Shown: positions 1-14,446 of the stretch, in pieces
Layout of the letters: every line of letters begins with the position of its first letter
How positions within the stretch are numbered: the first letter of the stretch is position 1
Source of the DNA: Auriscalpium vulgare
Taxonomy: Eukaryota > Basidiomycota > Agaricomycetes > Russulales > Auriscalpiaceae
Length of the DNA stretch: 64,000 bases
Assembly (NCBI GenBank): GCA_019915015.1
Contig: JAHBBC010000009.1
Span: 558,001 to 622,000, forward strand
Direction: 5' to 3'
Notes under the pieces: generated by a model
What the model was told of the DNA's origin: nothing
Seen by the model: only the letters and a program-made list of their open reading frames with translations
The model's database searches: none
Position numbers and translations under genes: made by a program

Positions 1-929
1 GATCGCAAGAACAAGGACCCCTTTCCACAGCCAGACTCGTTCCTCCGCGCGTGCAAGCCGACCGAGGGCCAAGGCTGGGCACACGTCGCCTGCGCCGTCT
101 TTACACCCGAGCTGACTTTCTCAGACGCCGCGCGTCTGCGTGTCGTCGAGGGCGTCAGTGCGATACCGCATAAACGGTGGTCGACTGTAAGTGCTTTTTT
201 TCAAGCCACTTTCTCATGTGCTCATTGGGCGGCAGAGGTGTGCGCTGTGCAATCACGCGGGCGGTGCGGTTGTGCAGTGTGGCGACTGCTCAAAGGAGTT
301 CCACATCGCTTGCGCGTGGAGTCGTGGATATAAGTTTGGCTTCGAGGTACAGGGTGTGCGTGTCATTTGGTTTCTCTGTACGGACGGCACGCTGACACTA
401 ATCTACAGCTCAAGAATCGCAAGGACAACACAGCGCCCATCACATTTAACGAGCATGTCGGGAGCTTGCATGCTGTGATCAGGTGCAAGGACCACGATGC
501 CAGCAAGCGACCGATCCTGGACATATGTGAGACAAACGAGTCGAACGAGGTACGCCCAACGTCCATCTTATGTTCACACCATGCTCATCAGCATAACCAA
601 TGCAGACGGCTCTGCAGGTGTACTGCAAGACATACAAGCAGGCGCCAATCAAGCAGTCTTACGCGCTTCTGCGGAAGGCGCGGAGGCTCGATCATATTAT
701 CGAGGAGAAGGACGTTCCCAGCCCGACTAACGGGCATGTATCCCCACCAGACGCGGAGCCGCATTGTCACCGCTGTCGGACTGTCTTCTCCCCGTTCTTC
801 CACCCCGTCCCACGGCACAATTCATCTGGCAGTAGCAGCTCGCCCAAGTACCTCTGCCATCGGTGTCACTTCGAGCAGGAACACCCGCAGGCCAACGGCC
901 ACACGGAGCTCATCGCAACATCGTCCTGA
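1..929 (+). CDS. SNT2: C-terminal part of an extended-PHD chromatin protein, Snt2-like (5' end outside window)
   Basis: Four exons fit GT-AG splicing in one frame: 1-186, 236-346, 409-549 and 606-929 (stop TGA at 927). The first two encode an extended PHD (ePHD) module: a Cys/His knuckle (GWAHVACAVFTPEL) followed by CALCN...CGDCSKEFHIACAW, the C-x2-C...C-x2-C...H-x2-C spacing of a zinc-binding PHD. After it comes a short tail with two CHRC pairs (HCHRCRTVFSPFF and LCHRCHFEQ), which could bind another zinc. ePHD fingers read histone tails or DNA in nuclear chromatin complexes. In fungi this module at the C-terminus is typical of Snt2 (Lid2-complex type, BAH-PHD-SANT-ePHD). The BAH and SANT parts would lie upstream of the window, so the Snt2 name is inference; ePHD protein is well supported. 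The gene converges on the deubiquitinase, with about 160 bp between stops. Confidence 0.62.
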
Positions 930-1088
930 AATCCTTGTATCGTGCCTAGTTATATAAGATTACATGGTGTCCTGTTGTATCGATAGTATTGTTGAATGGA
1001 ATGCGAAGATGAGCAATGGGCAAATACATGTGGTCGTGGAACGAAGAGCGAAGACAGGGCAGCATGTAAGTTAGACCGGAGGCGCAAC

Positions 1089-4000
1089 TCAGGCTTTCAC
1101 CCGCTTGTAGTACAGGACGTAGGCCGGTTTGCCCTGCGAGACGGCGTAAAATGGTTAGAGTAGCAGAGCGAACGACAGACTTACCACGACTTCTTTAGCG
1201 CTGGATGGTGTGACCCGGCTGTCGTCACAATACAACCAGCCTCCGCGAGAGGAGATGAACGCAGTATCTGAAGCGCAGTTCAGCCAGAGCCAAACAAATG
1301 AGCGACATGATCTTACAATGTCCACTGCTCAGGCTTCCAAAATGATTGGTCACCCCGTAAAGGTCATACTTGTATGGGGGTATTTGCAGCCGGGGATCGT
1401 CCACACCGAGGTTTTGCATGCCGAGATGCCCACGGTCCACACCCGCAGGCAACGGTGGAGGTAAGTAACTTGTCAGATCTAAGCCCTTGAGCGGAAAGTC
1501 GATGAGCTTTTCAATCTTGTCCGTGAACGGGCCCTTGAACGAGAAGCGCTTGAGGTGGATGAGCAGCACAGGTGGCAACCGTGAGAGCGAGAGTTGCTTT
1601 GTCGCCTTGCGGAGCGCCTTGCATTTGGGGCAGTTCCTATCGGCGATAGACATTTAGACGTTAGCGATCCCACGTGGCTGAGTGATAGGACCGCGATGGC
1701 GGCGTACCAGGCATCGGTCTTCTCCATCACTTCTTCCTTGACAAATGCATCGAGGCAGTGCTGCAGAGTGAGCTTACTGTGCTTCGATGCTGGGATCGGT
1801 AGCGAGAGGTACATGAACGTGTTATAAGTCGTTGAAGTCTGACGAGAAGAGCAATGATGATCAGGCCGTCGATCTCGCAGGAGAGTGAGGTAACGCACCG
1901 CATGGCAGGTCATGCACTCCAGACGATTGCGGAACTGCCCCTGGAAGAAGTCGACGATGAGGCTGTCGTTGCGCATGCGGTAGATCTTCCACTCCTGCTC
2001 GCTTGCAATCTGCTGAGGCAGCTTTTCGAGCTCTTCCTCGCGCGCAGTCGATACCTCATTGTTCGGCTTCTGCAGGATGCGGTTCAGGTCCTCATGCAAC
2101 CCATCAAGCAGGAAGCTCAGGAACTCTTGCGAGTCATGTTGCTCGGAACCCCCAAATTGTGCTGCATGGAGGCAAATAGATTTCTACACCTGGGATCAGC
2201 ACCGTGTTTCTGCCAAACTGACGGACACGTACGCGGAATGGGTATGGAGAGATGTACGGCATCTCTTCGTGCCACATTTCGTGCAAGATGGTAGCGAAAG
2301 CGAAGGCGAGGTTGCCCTTCGTGCCGAGCGGATTAACCATGTTCACGGCACTCTTCCACCGGCCATCTGGGACACGAAGCACATGAGTTATTCTAGATTT
2401 TCACCAATCGATGTGACATACCTGTAAAGAACCGTGCAAATGGCACTGTCGCGCTCAGGCATTGAATGGTCGCGTTCATATAACACGTGTTCCCAAGATT
2501 CTTCAACCCCGAGGTTCCAATTTGCACGTCGGCCCAGTATGTCACGGGATAGTCCGACGGGATCGTAGGCGGAGGCGGGCCGACAGTGGAAGGAACCGAG
2601 AACGAGTGTGTATGCTGTGAGAGTCGTGGCCGCTCCTTGCGCTCCTGACCAGGCGACGCAGCAACAGGGGGCGGACGCAAGATATGCTGGGAAGACAGGT
2701 CTGGGTAGTCGATAGGCGTGCGCGTACCGTAACCCGCAAGTGCTTCCTGGGACTGGTCGATGAACGTGCTCCGCCGCCGCGCGATTGGGGAAGGGTGAAT
2801 GGACGCTTGAGGTGGTGTGATACCGTAGTTGCCGCCGGAGTTGTTGAAGGAGGACGAGCCACCTGTCAGGTTGGGTGACATGGCTGTTTTGGCGAATTGC
2901 GGGTATTGAATGCCGTTGGTCAGAGATTGGGGTATCGGCGGGGAAGAAATCTGAAGGAGTTCGAGTCAGTCACCATCACGCTTTTCGAGCAAAGCAACTG
3001 ACGCTGTCAGAGAGGGTGCGTGAGAAAGAGTTTATGGAGGAGATAGAGGGCTGGCGGGTCATCGTCGGCTTGCGTTGAAGGCGCCGGGCGGGCTCTTGAG
3101 GGAGAATGCCATTAGCGTCAGGCGTACTGTTCGATTTTGTCAGAACACCGCGGCGTATGGCACGGGTATAGAAAGGCGGACACATACCTTGACGGCCCCG
3201 GCAAGGCGTCGAGATGTGGCCGTTGTTGTTGCTCATCCGAGGGAAAGATCAAAGGCTTGGCGGCAGCCAGTGACGACAGGGATTCCGTTCCAGGTCGGTG
3301 CCGCAGAGGTAATGGACTCCGGGGAGTTATCTGGGGCGTCCTGAAACTGTCAACATGAGGCGTGGTTGGTGGTGATGTGTAGGCGTCGACGCCGCTTGGT
3401 GGTGCATGCGCGGCAAAGGTTGTGGATGTTGAGTCGGTTTGGCCGTGCACAACATGGGAATCGCCGAGCTCGCGCTTCCAAGCCTCCAAGCCGCCGACGA
3501 TCAGGATAGGGAACTTCTTGAGTATCTTCCGAAATGCCGTCTCGTAAATCGCACGGACGAGGCTGGAAAGTGGGGACTCGAGTGAGCCAAATGTTTCCGA
3601 AGAGTCGTCATAGATTGCGATCAAGTCAAACTTGTCCCGGTTGCAGAAGAGCACCCATTCATGCCGCGGCGCAACGGTAAGAGAGTCCTCTATCGTTTGC
3701 CCGCTGACACTGCAAGGCACTGCGTCAGCTTGCACACGGGGAATAAAAAACCTTAGGCTTACTTGTCGCGCAGTAGTACTGACGGCTCGATGCACACCAC
3801 AGCGTCCCCTCTGATGTGTTCTTCATCGAATGCCTCTCGCGGTCGCACATCGAGGACGAGCACCTTCAGTTCGTGGGTGTACATATAGTCGTATATTTGC
3901 CGCGGCTCGACAGTATTCTTCGTGGGGAGATCCACTGCGGGCGGCACCGGCATGTGGGGCATCAGCGGCGAGCGTGACGGCCGGAAGCGGAGCGCGGGCG

Positions 4001-5235
4001 AATGCACGAGCTTGCTTGGGGACGACGGGCGGCTTGCAAAGTGGTCGACAGCGGGCGTGATGGGTGTGCTCGACGGTCGCGGGCCTGGGTCCACGGGAAG
4101 CACGGGAAACCTGACCCCGGAGCGCCGGCTCGAGCTGCTCGCGCCCGTGTCTGCAACGGGCAGCGGCATCTCCTCGAGCTCGTCGATCGACGGGAACGTC
4201 TGCGCGAACTCGAACGTGCCGAAGGACGTCGTGAGCGGCGAGGACGACGTGGACGACGTCGGCGAGGGCGGGCTGAGGGTCGACGGGGAGACGAAGGCGT
4301 GGGATGGCTGTTGCAGGGGCGGCAGCGACGACGACGCCGACGCCGGCGGGCTGCCCATGAGGGAGGACACGGACGCACTGTGCGTGACAGTCGGCGACGA
4401 CAGGCCGAGGGTCTGCATTGTGCTGCGAATGGTCCGCGTGCCGTCGGGAGAGGACGTCGTCGGTGAGAGTGGGATGGCCATAGACGGAATCTCGCGCGAG
4501 ATGCGCTTGCTCGTGGACACCGACAAACCCGCATCCTGCAGGGAGCGCATGCGGTCTGCGATGCTCCCGCCCGACGTCTTCTGCACTCCCGAGTCGGCCG
4601 CCGCCGCATCTTGGCCATTCGGTCTGTCGCGCGAGATGAACGCCCCGCGGGACGACGGAGAGGGCAGCGTTACGTACTGAGTCGCGGGCTTGTCAAGCTG
4701 GTTCAGGCGGCTTTCGAGAGCGTGCGCGCGCCGTGTCAGGTCGCTGCCTTCGTGCTGCAGAACCTGCGTCAGACTTGCACGCGAAACTCACAGCAATGCC
4801 ACGCACCTGCTGAAAATCCACAAATTCCTTCCACAGCACGCCCCTCTTCCCCGGCAAATTCTCCGCCTTGAAATCCGCCGTGTCCATGAACACCTGCGTC
4901 AAGCTCGCGGCCTTGGTGAACGCGCTGAGGGCGCTCTTGAGATCGCCGGCCTGTTCGAACGACTGCGCAAGGTGGATCTGGACCTTGGCCGAGCGGATGA
5001 GGGACATGGCGGAGACGCCCTTGCTGACTCGCTGGGAATGCGCGATGGCCTTCTCCTTGATCTCTGCGACGGACATGTCGTCGAGCGGTCGTGCCGATCC
5101 GTTTGGTAGAGCTAACGGAGGCTGATCAGATGCAAGCGGTGGTCGCAGGGCATGCAGCTTACGAGAATTAGGTGAAAAAGAGGGTCCAAAGCCAGCGAGA
5201 GCGGGTGACGCTGGCAGGACAGAAACGCTGGGCAT
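1089..5235 (-). CDS. Ubiquitin-specific protease with rhodanese domain (Doa4/USP8 type)
   Basis: Eleven exons (5'->3' on the minus strand: 5235-4807, 4763-3763, 3709-3188, 3126-3003, 2950-2422, 2366-2223, 2161-1899, 1838-1708, 1636-1317, 1267-1185, 1133-1089) join in one frame to about 1196 residues. Domains in order: an N-terminal helical MIT/USP8-dimerisation-like region (residues ~40-140), a long Ser/Pro/Thr-rich linker, a rhodanese-like domain (~435-550, LVLDVRPREAFDEEHIRG ... ILIVGGLEAW), a second Ser/Pro linker, and the C19 peptidase. The peptidase shows the Cys box (GLKNLGNTCYMNATIQCL, Cys ~848), a QQDSQEF-like motif (QHDSQEFLSFLLDGLHEDL), CMTC/CPKC zinc ribbons and the His box (HFGSLSSGHYTAF, His ~1154), ending YVLYYKRVKA. 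The family removes ubiquitin from endosomal cargo at ESCRT and recycles ubiquitin. The 2222/2162 junction uses a GTCAGT donor and is the least certain; catalytic residues look intact. Orthology to Doa4 versus Ubp5/7 is not decided. Confidence 0.9.
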
Positions 5236-5839
5236 GGCTCGAGAGATACAAGGAGTAAAAATAAGGATAGAGCTAGGGGAGACAAGTCATTTGGCGGTGG
5301 TAAACCGTTGGAGGACTCGGAAGCGGCCAATTAGTGTCCCGAGACCCCGGACAGTCTTCATTATAAATTGAATACAAATCAATGTGTGGCAATCATACTT
5401 GGGCAACCTCGACGTAAATATCGCAGTAAGCTCAGTGTGAAGGGAGATTGTAGAGCACACAAAGATGGAAGGGCAGTACGATAGCTACTACTTATAGTCT
5501 CATTCCTGTTACGCCACGGGACTATAACTTGGAACCAAAACGAACAAAAAATGCTCAATCACACAAATTCCTGAGAGAAATCGTTGGTTAGGGAAAGGTA
5601 CTGGCCGGCTGTGATCGGGAGCGTAGTATCATAAAATTTGACTTTCGAGATTATAATGGTGGTTGGTCATGTGACTATTTTTGAACGCGTCGGCGGCGCG
5701 GCGCGACGCGAGTCGAACCAAGCGGCGAAGTTCGACTTTGACGACGACGACGACGACGACCCACATTTGCTTGTAAGTCTGTTTTATTATATATCTTCTA
5801 ACATGTCTCACTCTCGGTGGGTCACTGCCAGGCTTAGGG
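5236..5839. promoter_or_regulatory. Divergent intergenic region between the deubiquitinase and the ADIP-like gene
   Basis: These 604 bp separate two divergent start codons, so both promoters and 5' UTRs must be here. Visible features are a (GAC)n microsatellite at about 5741-5761 and AT-rich stretches such as TTTTATTATATATC near 5780, which could act as a core element for the plus-strand gene. No convincing ORF was found. The assignment rests on gene orientation only. Confidence 0.45.
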
Positions 5840-8504
5840 ATGGAGGCCGCAACACCCAAGAAACTCGTGCACTTTGCTCCCAGCCCTTCCCCCTCATCCA
5901 TCGGCTCCCCGTTCTCCGAAGGCGCATCGTCCGACTCTGTGAACTCCTCTTCTACCCTGCAATATGTCAATGCACAACTCATTTCGCATGGATTCACGAC
6001 GGCGCCAGGGCTGGGTCTGGACGGGCTGTCAAATGGAGACTCCGAGAGGGTTGTGAAGTGTCTGTTCGCGATGTTGAGTCAACGAATGGTGCGCCACGCT
6101 TGCCTTCCATGCGCTGTGAGGGTAACTAACTTCATACAGGAAGACATGAACCGCACAGAAGAACTGACCACAAAACTACGAACTCTGTCCTATGACCACG
6201 ACCGTCTTCGATCGCTGCATGGCTCTGCCACCGAGAAAGCTGCTGCTGCTGAGCGTGAAGCCTCAACCAGCAAATCCAAACTTACGTACGTCCCTGTCGC
6301 CTTGACTCGCCATGTGCCATTGTCCGACACACCTTAGGACCGCCACGCGCGCCCTGCAGCAATCTGAGGCCGCGCACAAGCACACTACCAGCGAGCTTCA
6401 ACGCACGCGAACCACACTGCAAGGGCTCCGCTCGACGCATCAAGCCGAGCTGAAGAAGCGCGACCGGGAGGCCGAACGGATGGTGGAGAAATGGTCGAAG
6501 TTGTCGGATGCGCAACTGAAGCTGGGCAGCATTGCCAGTGGGATGACAATACGTGGTGCAAACGCTGAAGTCCTGGATAATTCAACCATCGGCGTGGTTG
6601 GGAAGGGTAAGGGGCTGGTAGAGACAGCACTCGAGGAGGCCGAAAGCGCATGCAAGCAACTTCGGGAGGAGAATACAGAGCTCAAGAACTTGATCATCGA
6701 CATTGCCAACGCCGTACGGAAAGTTCTCCACAAAGCCGTCAGTGAAGATCCAGACGACTTTGAATTCGTGAGTTCTGTTTCTTCCGTGAAAGATGTAATA
6801 TGACGGTGGCCTGGTAGCCGCCTCCCTTAGAGGCCATTGACCTCTTCCCTCTCGGAACGCCTGACGCTGCATTCGAGAGACTCAGCGCGCTCTTGACATC
6901 ATTGCGAGACTCAGTCGTCGCCCTCCGATCGCAACCTATGACCCGGCTACAAGGATCTGACGCCACCAGCGGCGATGAACATCAACACTCAACTGAAGCC
7001 ACTGCGAAGCGGCACGCAGCTGATATTGAACGGCTGGAGAAGACTATATCCTCCTTGCGCTCCGACCTTGGTATGTCCTGCGGGCTTCTTTAATGATGGC
7101 CATTCTGACTCTGCTGTGCAGAGAAAGCGAAGAGCGAATCCTCTGCATACGCCAGTCAAATAGAGTTATTACCTGCGCGCACATCGACACCAAGGGGCAG
7201 CGTGTCAAGTGAGAAAGAGAACACGGAGCTAGAGCAGAGGCGCGCTCAGCTCGAAGACGAAGAAACCGCCTTCGCAGCCGCAGCTCTGCGTTTGGGGAAG
7301 GAAAAGGCTGAGCTCGAGGTGCGTCACTCCGCGTCCTGCATCCTGCACAGGAACTTACCTACTACAGGCTGAACGCATGAAGCTCGACGAGGAGAAGCGC
7401 GCGTGGCGTGTCCACACAATCCTTCCCGACACACAGCCTCTATCGACCTCCACGAACCGCGGCCGCGCCGCAGCATACACCCCCCCACTCCCCGAGCCCT
7501 TCTCTCCCAAACGCAGCAAATCCCCGCGCAAGCCCAAGGCACGCCTCGCCTCGTCGGCACACCACTCCCCCACCAAAGCCACCTCGCGCAAGCGCACGCC
7601 CGTCTTCCGGCGGTCCGCCTCCGGCTCTAACCCCAGCCTCGGCGCCGGGCCCTCAGCCGCTTTCGTGCCCGCGTACGAGACGGAGGTCATCCCCGCGACG
7701 CTCGCGTCCTCGCTCCTCCCGACGTCCTTCGTGCTCCCGCCGCCCTCGCCGCACGCCCGCATCCCCCCGCGCACCGATGCGCTGCTCGGTCTCCCCGAGG
7801 ACGCGCACGCAGCGGCCCTCTCCACCACACCGCCGTACCTCTCCGACCGCGCCCTCACCCCAGACGACTCGCCACCGGGCCTCGCGATGACGCCGGAGAC
7901 GCCCCCGCAGCTCCCGCCCACCGCCCACCGCCCGTTCCCCATGGCGAAGCCGCTTGCGCAGCGCATGGTGCACGCGTACTCCCCCGCGCGGCCCAGCCCG
8001 CTCAGCCGCATCCTCCTGCTCGCCGACTCGCCCGAGGGCGGCGCGCCGCCGCTCAGGGGCGCGGACTTCACCGCACTCGACGCGGTCGCGGAGGAGCTCG
8101 ACGAGCCCCCGGCACCGATTGTGCCTGTGCTGTCCTCGGACGAGGACGACAGCCCGCTGCGCGAGAAGCAGGCCGTCGGCGCGCCCGCCAAGAGCGTCAA
8201 AGGCAGATCATCCGGCGGCGCCGGGAGGAAGCCCGCCGCAGAGAAGAAGGCCAGCCGCACCGCGGTGCCTGCGGTCGAGAAGGAGAACACGATCAAGCGC
8301 AAGCTGAAGGGCCCAGCAACGAACCGCGCGTCGACGGCGGCGAAGTCGCAGCCAGCCCCGCCGGCAGCGAAGCCCGCCGTGAAGAGCAGAAGTGACGACA
8401 AGCTGAGCGTCAGTAGTTTGATGCCACTTGGCAAGAGCGGTCCGAGGAGGGTGCCAATCAACAGCGCAGAGGCGGCGCCGATCGTACCTGGCTGGCGAGG
8501 GTGA
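5840..8504 (+). CDS. Afadin/alpha-actinin-binding (ADIP/SSX2IP)-like coiled-coil protein
   Basis: Six exons (5840-6088, 6140-6285, 6338-6767, 6818-7070, 7122-7318, 7368-8504) give 803 residues. The N-terminal ~80 residues (STLQYVNAQLISHGFTT ... ERVVKCLFAMLSQRM) match the conserved start of the ADIP family, followed by a long heptad-rich coiled coil (residues ~85-430; EELTTKLRTLSYDHDRLRSL, LEEAESACKQLREENTEL). The last ~370 residues are low-complexity Pro/Ser/Ala/Lys, probably disordered, with basic KRSKSPRKPK-type patches. Animal SSX2IP acts at centrosomes and adhesion sites; the fission-yeast relative Msd1 anchors microtubule minus ends at the spindle pole body, so a role at microtubule-organising centres is the best inference. 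The first intron is 51 bp with no stop in frame, so retention would add 17 residues. The ATG chosen is the first in frame with the conserved N-terminus. Confidence 0.75.
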
Positions 8505-8654
8505 TCTGCAGGTCGACGTTCTTGCTTTAGTTGAAGTTCTGCATAATGAGTACACATGAGATGTCCATGTTCCATATTGACGATACCCTGTTGCATTGTT
8601 ACAATGATTATACATGCCGGTTCATTACATAGTTGTCCACCCAATCCCCCCTCA

Positions 8655-11235
<2,581 letters not shown>

Positions 11236-12236
11236 CGCTGTTGTGTATGCTTGTAGGAGGAGGGGGAAGTGGGTGGGGGAGAGAGCAAGGGGCCGGAAGG
11301 AACTTTGGTGATTGTCGACATGACCGTAGTGGATACAGTATATAACGGTAAGCTCCGGAATATCCATGCGCAGGACCACAATTCTTCGTCTGAATGCAAA
11401 CCGACGCTACGGCCCGTCTCGGATCTGCTGACCTGCCTTTTTTGGATCACCGCTCCCGGTCGCCCGTGCAACCAGTGAGCAACCCGACACTACCCCAGGC
11501 CCGGTTGTGAGCGACTGGTCCATAGGAAATATTAGAGTATGGTTGAGCCGTCCGCGGAAGGGCTTGAAAGCTTGAAGCTTGAAAGCTGAACCGCCGCACG
11601 GAGCCCTACGGAGCCGCACGGTGGGTGGTTGAACGTTGAAACTGTCGGTCATCAAACGCACAGCCCCAACGCCTCGCACATCTCGGTTGCGCGACGAATA
11701 ACAGTGACACTACCTTCATGGAAGATCAATATGCTTATTACCTCTTATTACCCGACAGTGATTGGTACCTGCAAAGCCGCGCCTTGTACCAATAAGGGGT
11801 CCGTTCACTCGCGCTTGTCGGCCAGCCGCCGCCAGACGTCAGCCACGTTGACATGTCTTACTTTGTGTAGTCATTGCGATGGGAGGTCAGCAGCCTTAAG
11901 GGTCCAGCGGCGGCGGGGGCAGCGTGAGCCGAGACGTGCAGTCGCCCTCTTCTTGCCCAAAGAATCGTTCGGATTGCCATCACGGTGGGGATGCACTTAC
12001 CATGTTCGCCTGACGCTGACGAGCATCGCTCAGGGTTGGAAGGTGCGGAAGCGCGGCGAGATGAATAAAGGAATCTCGGGTACACGGTACATATTGTACA
12101 CACTATGACGGAAAGCAGCAATTTCAGCACGGGTACAAGCAGGATATCAGGAAGTCTGAATGAGGCACCAATCATGATCAAGCACGGTGAGTGCGCTAGC
12201 TTGCAGGAGACGAGGCGCATCGAGGTCATGCGACTG
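11236..12236. other. Intergenic region upstream of the monooxygenase, no gene seen
   Basis: About 1 kb between two minus-strand genes. It should hold the monooxygenase promoter (near 11240-11400) and the POLD4 3' UTR. Short internal repeats occur at ~11565-11625 (AAGCTTGAAAGCT and CGGAGCC/GCCGCACGG units). ORFs here are short and lack codon bias or recognisable motifs. Confidence 0.4.
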
Positions 12237-13029
12237 TTAGACCTCTTCGTAAAAGACGTTCCGGACCAGCTTCACGTCTTCGATGCCCTCTCGGGTGGTC
12301 AGGATATCATATATCTGCAGTCAGCATACAGTCAGTCGAAGCACGGAAAGTTGCGAAGGGAAGAGACAAACCTCTTGTGGGGGGTTCAATCCGAGTGCGG
12401 CAGCACGTTCCCAGCGCTCGAGTCGAGTGACGCCAATGCATGGGCCGTATTCGTACGACCTGTTGAAATGAAAACCCGACGTCGCAGGATCAGAGGCGTT
12501 GTGCACACGGAGAGATGCGTACATACAGGTCGAAGACTCGCAGGATGTGATGCACCTTCGTTTGCCCAGCGGCATGTACTAGAAGCACGGTTGGTATATG
12601 CGCGCATACATGAACCTGGGGAAACTCACTAGGTTCAAGATGCCCCATTTTCTCCCTCGCCACGCCGTATGCCTTGTTCCACCGTTTGTCCCCCATATCC
12701 AGCCGCGCCCGCTTCACCGGGAGTGCGTTCTCCACGCCGTCTCTGGCGCGGGACGCCTCCGCCTGCGCCGCCCGCTCCGCCTCTGCGAGCTTGCGCTTGC
12801 GCGCCGACTGCCGCCGCTGCACCTCCGCCACGTCGACGTCGCTCGCGCTCGTGCTGCCCGGGGATGTGTTGACATCGACTGTCGCGGCGGGCGCACCGAT
12901 GGTCCGCTGCGGTGTGCCTTTGGACTTGGCTTTGGCGTCCGCGCCGCTGCCGGTGCGTTTGACCGAGGCAAAGGACAAGGTGCCTTGTTTGAGGGCGCTC
13001 GTGCTGCTCGATCGATGAGAGGGTGCCAT
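12237..13029 (-). CDS. POLD4: DNA polymerase delta small subunit (POLD4/Cdm1)
   Basis: Four exons (13029-12630, 12578-12527, 12459-12372, 12314-12237) join in phase to 205 residues. The C-terminal half carries the PF04081 signature: KVHHILRVFDLSYEYGPCIG, VTRLERWERAAALGLNPP and a terminal helix ending NVFYEEV. Compare the human POLD4 pattern of an FGPC-like turn followed by T-R-x-x-R-W-x-R-A-x-x-L-G-L-x-P-P. The N-terminal ~130 residues are basic and disordered (MAPSHRSSSTSALKQGTLSF ... RRQSARKRKL); QGTLSF resembles, but does not match, a PCNA-interacting motif. The subunit stabilises Pol delta at the replication fork. The start codon lies 117 bp from the divergent tRNA gene. Confidence 0.85.
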
Positions 13030-13145
13030 ATTGATGTATGTACGGGAGGGGGGATGAGCGAAAGGAGGATGCCAGTGCCGGTTGGAAGTCGAATTGACTC
13101 CTAACATGCCGGCATCATATATAAACGCACGGCTGAAGTTTATAT

Positions 13146-13219
13146 GGCCGAATAGCTCAGCTGGTTAGAGCGTCGAGCTAATAACTCGAAGGTCTTGGGT
13201 TCGATCCCCACTTTGGCCA
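13146..13219 (+). tRNA. tRNA-Ile (anticodon AAU)
   Basis: The 74-nt cloverleaf folds by eye. The acceptor GGCCGAA pairs with TTTGGCC (one G-U) with discriminator A; the D-arm is AGCTCAGCTGGTTAGAGC; the anticodon stem TCGAG/CTCGA holds loop CTAATAA, giving anticodon AAT; the T-arm contains GGTTCGATCCC. Box A (TAGCTCAGCTGG) and box B (GGTTCGATCCC) are intact, and there is no intron. A34 would be edited to inosine to read AUU/AUC/AUA. Confidence 0.96.
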
Positions 13220-13548
13220 ATCCGCTATCATCTCTTTTTGGCCGAGGCTAGTATGGGCTTTTCTGGCAATTACCGTTATCTCTGGTGTCCGTTCCTAATT
13301 TCCTATCGAGTGGTCGCCCTCCGTAGATAGACTGTCTTCCGCGCAAGGCCGGTAACGGAGACTATCCGTAGATGCACGGTATATTGCCCGGTATGAGGGA
13401 GGGGATGGGTGACGCGGTGCCGAGGACACGGTACTATACAGGCCGTTTCCGACCAAGACAGCACCGTTGCAAAGAGGGACGGTAGAGTGTGGGATGATGC
13501 AGTCATTATATCACGTTATTTGGCTCACAATGGCTTTGTGAACAACGA
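13220..13548. other. Short intergenic region after the tRNA
   Basis: No gene is seen. A T-run (TCTCTTTTTGG) at 13231-13241, just past the tRNA, could act as the RNA polymerase III terminator. Confidence 0.4.
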
Positions 13549-14340
13549 ATGGTGAGTTTTGTGCATGTACTCTATATGAAGGACATTCCGATGAATGATC
13601 TGCCAGGGCACGAAGTCTTCCGTACGCGAATACCTGAGCTTGAGGACGTGGACGAGGACTGGTGGGCGGAAGAAGATTCCAAGCCGTTCATCCTATTGCA
13701 TCCTGTATGCCTCTCGATCCTCTGCCGCCGTCTCGACACGACCCCAGAGGGCATCTGTCGCTCGTTCTTCCCAGCCGCGACTTCCCAGTCGCGACGTCGC
13801 GAGGCGGCGATCAGTGCCAGAATGGCCGCACTACGAGTACATCGAGATCTAACATCGCCAGGGACAAGAGTTCAAGTTCATGTTCTCCCAGAAGCGCAAG
13901 ACGAGAACGACGGGTGGGAGAGCTGGCACGACACGTCGCGGACGGAGGCCCCGCTCACAACCTACCGCGACGCCTCTCCGTCTGAGCACCCGCACATCCT
14001 GCGCGCGTACGTCGCCTTGCAGCGCACGAGCCGCGCCTTGCACGCGCTCATCGCGGGCCGGCAGGACATCTACTTTGCGCTCGCGCGCGCGGCCGGCTGG
14101 ATGCTGCCCGTGACGCCGCGCGACTGGGCCGAGTGGAAAGCGGTCTGGAACCCAGCGGGGGCCATGGAGCTCGTGCAGTTGGACTGGAAGGCGTACGTCG
14201 CAACGTTCGTGACGCTAGAGGGCCCGCATGTGCGCAGCAGGTGGCGGTTCGAGCGCTCGGTGCTGCAGTTCGGCGCTGTCCGAGGCGTGGCCGCCACTGT
14301 CGGTATGGCCCGGCGAGATGTGGGCGGTGGGCATGGTTGA
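13549..14340 (+). CDS. Hypothetical protein, family not recognised
   Basis: An open frame of 263 codons. Parts look truly coding: an acidic stretch IPELEDVDEDWWAEEDSKPF near the start and HPHILRAYVALQRTSRALHA ... AAGWMLPVTPRDWAEWKAVW toward the end. The middle (residues ~65-100) looks less protein-like, and alternative frames contain plausible exon fragments (PEWPHYEYIE near 13822-13851), so introns are likely. At the 3' end a different frame (AWPPLSVWPGEMWAVGMVEK, ending in a KRKRKTIRKRR tail, stop at 14446) looks more natural than the current last 20 codons. I recognise no domain; the exon structure given is provisional. Confidence 0.4.
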   Translation: MVSFVHVLYMKDIPMNDLPGHEVFRTRIPELEDVDEDWWAEEDSKPFILLHPVCLSILCRRLDTTPEGICRSFFPAATSQSRRREAAISARMAALRVHRDLTSPGTRVQVHVLPEAQDENDGWESWHDTSRTEAPLTTYRDASPSEHPHILRAYVALQRTSRALHALIAGRQDIYFALARAAGWMLPVTPRDWAEWKAVWNPAGAMELVQLDWKAYVATFVTLEGPHVRSRWRFERSVLQFGAVRGVAATVGMARRDVGGGHG

Positions 14341-14446
14341 GAAGGTCATGTCGCTGGAGGAGCCGGAAGGGCATGAGTGGGAGGACAGGGCGCCGACGAC
14401 GACGACAACGAAGAGGAAGAGGAAGACCATCAGGAAAAGGAGGTAA

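Noticed and set aside
7355..8644. 429-codon minus-strand frame opposite the ADIP-like gene
   Set aside because: It has only low-complexity Ala/Gly/Ser/Arg and mirrors the Pro/Ser-rich last exon, which is joined in phase to a recognisable coiled coil.
12880..13029. PCNA-binding PIP box in POLD4 (QGTLSF)
   Set aside because: The spacing of hydrophobic and aromatic residues does not fit Q-x-x-h-x-x-a-a, so it was only noted as a resemblance.
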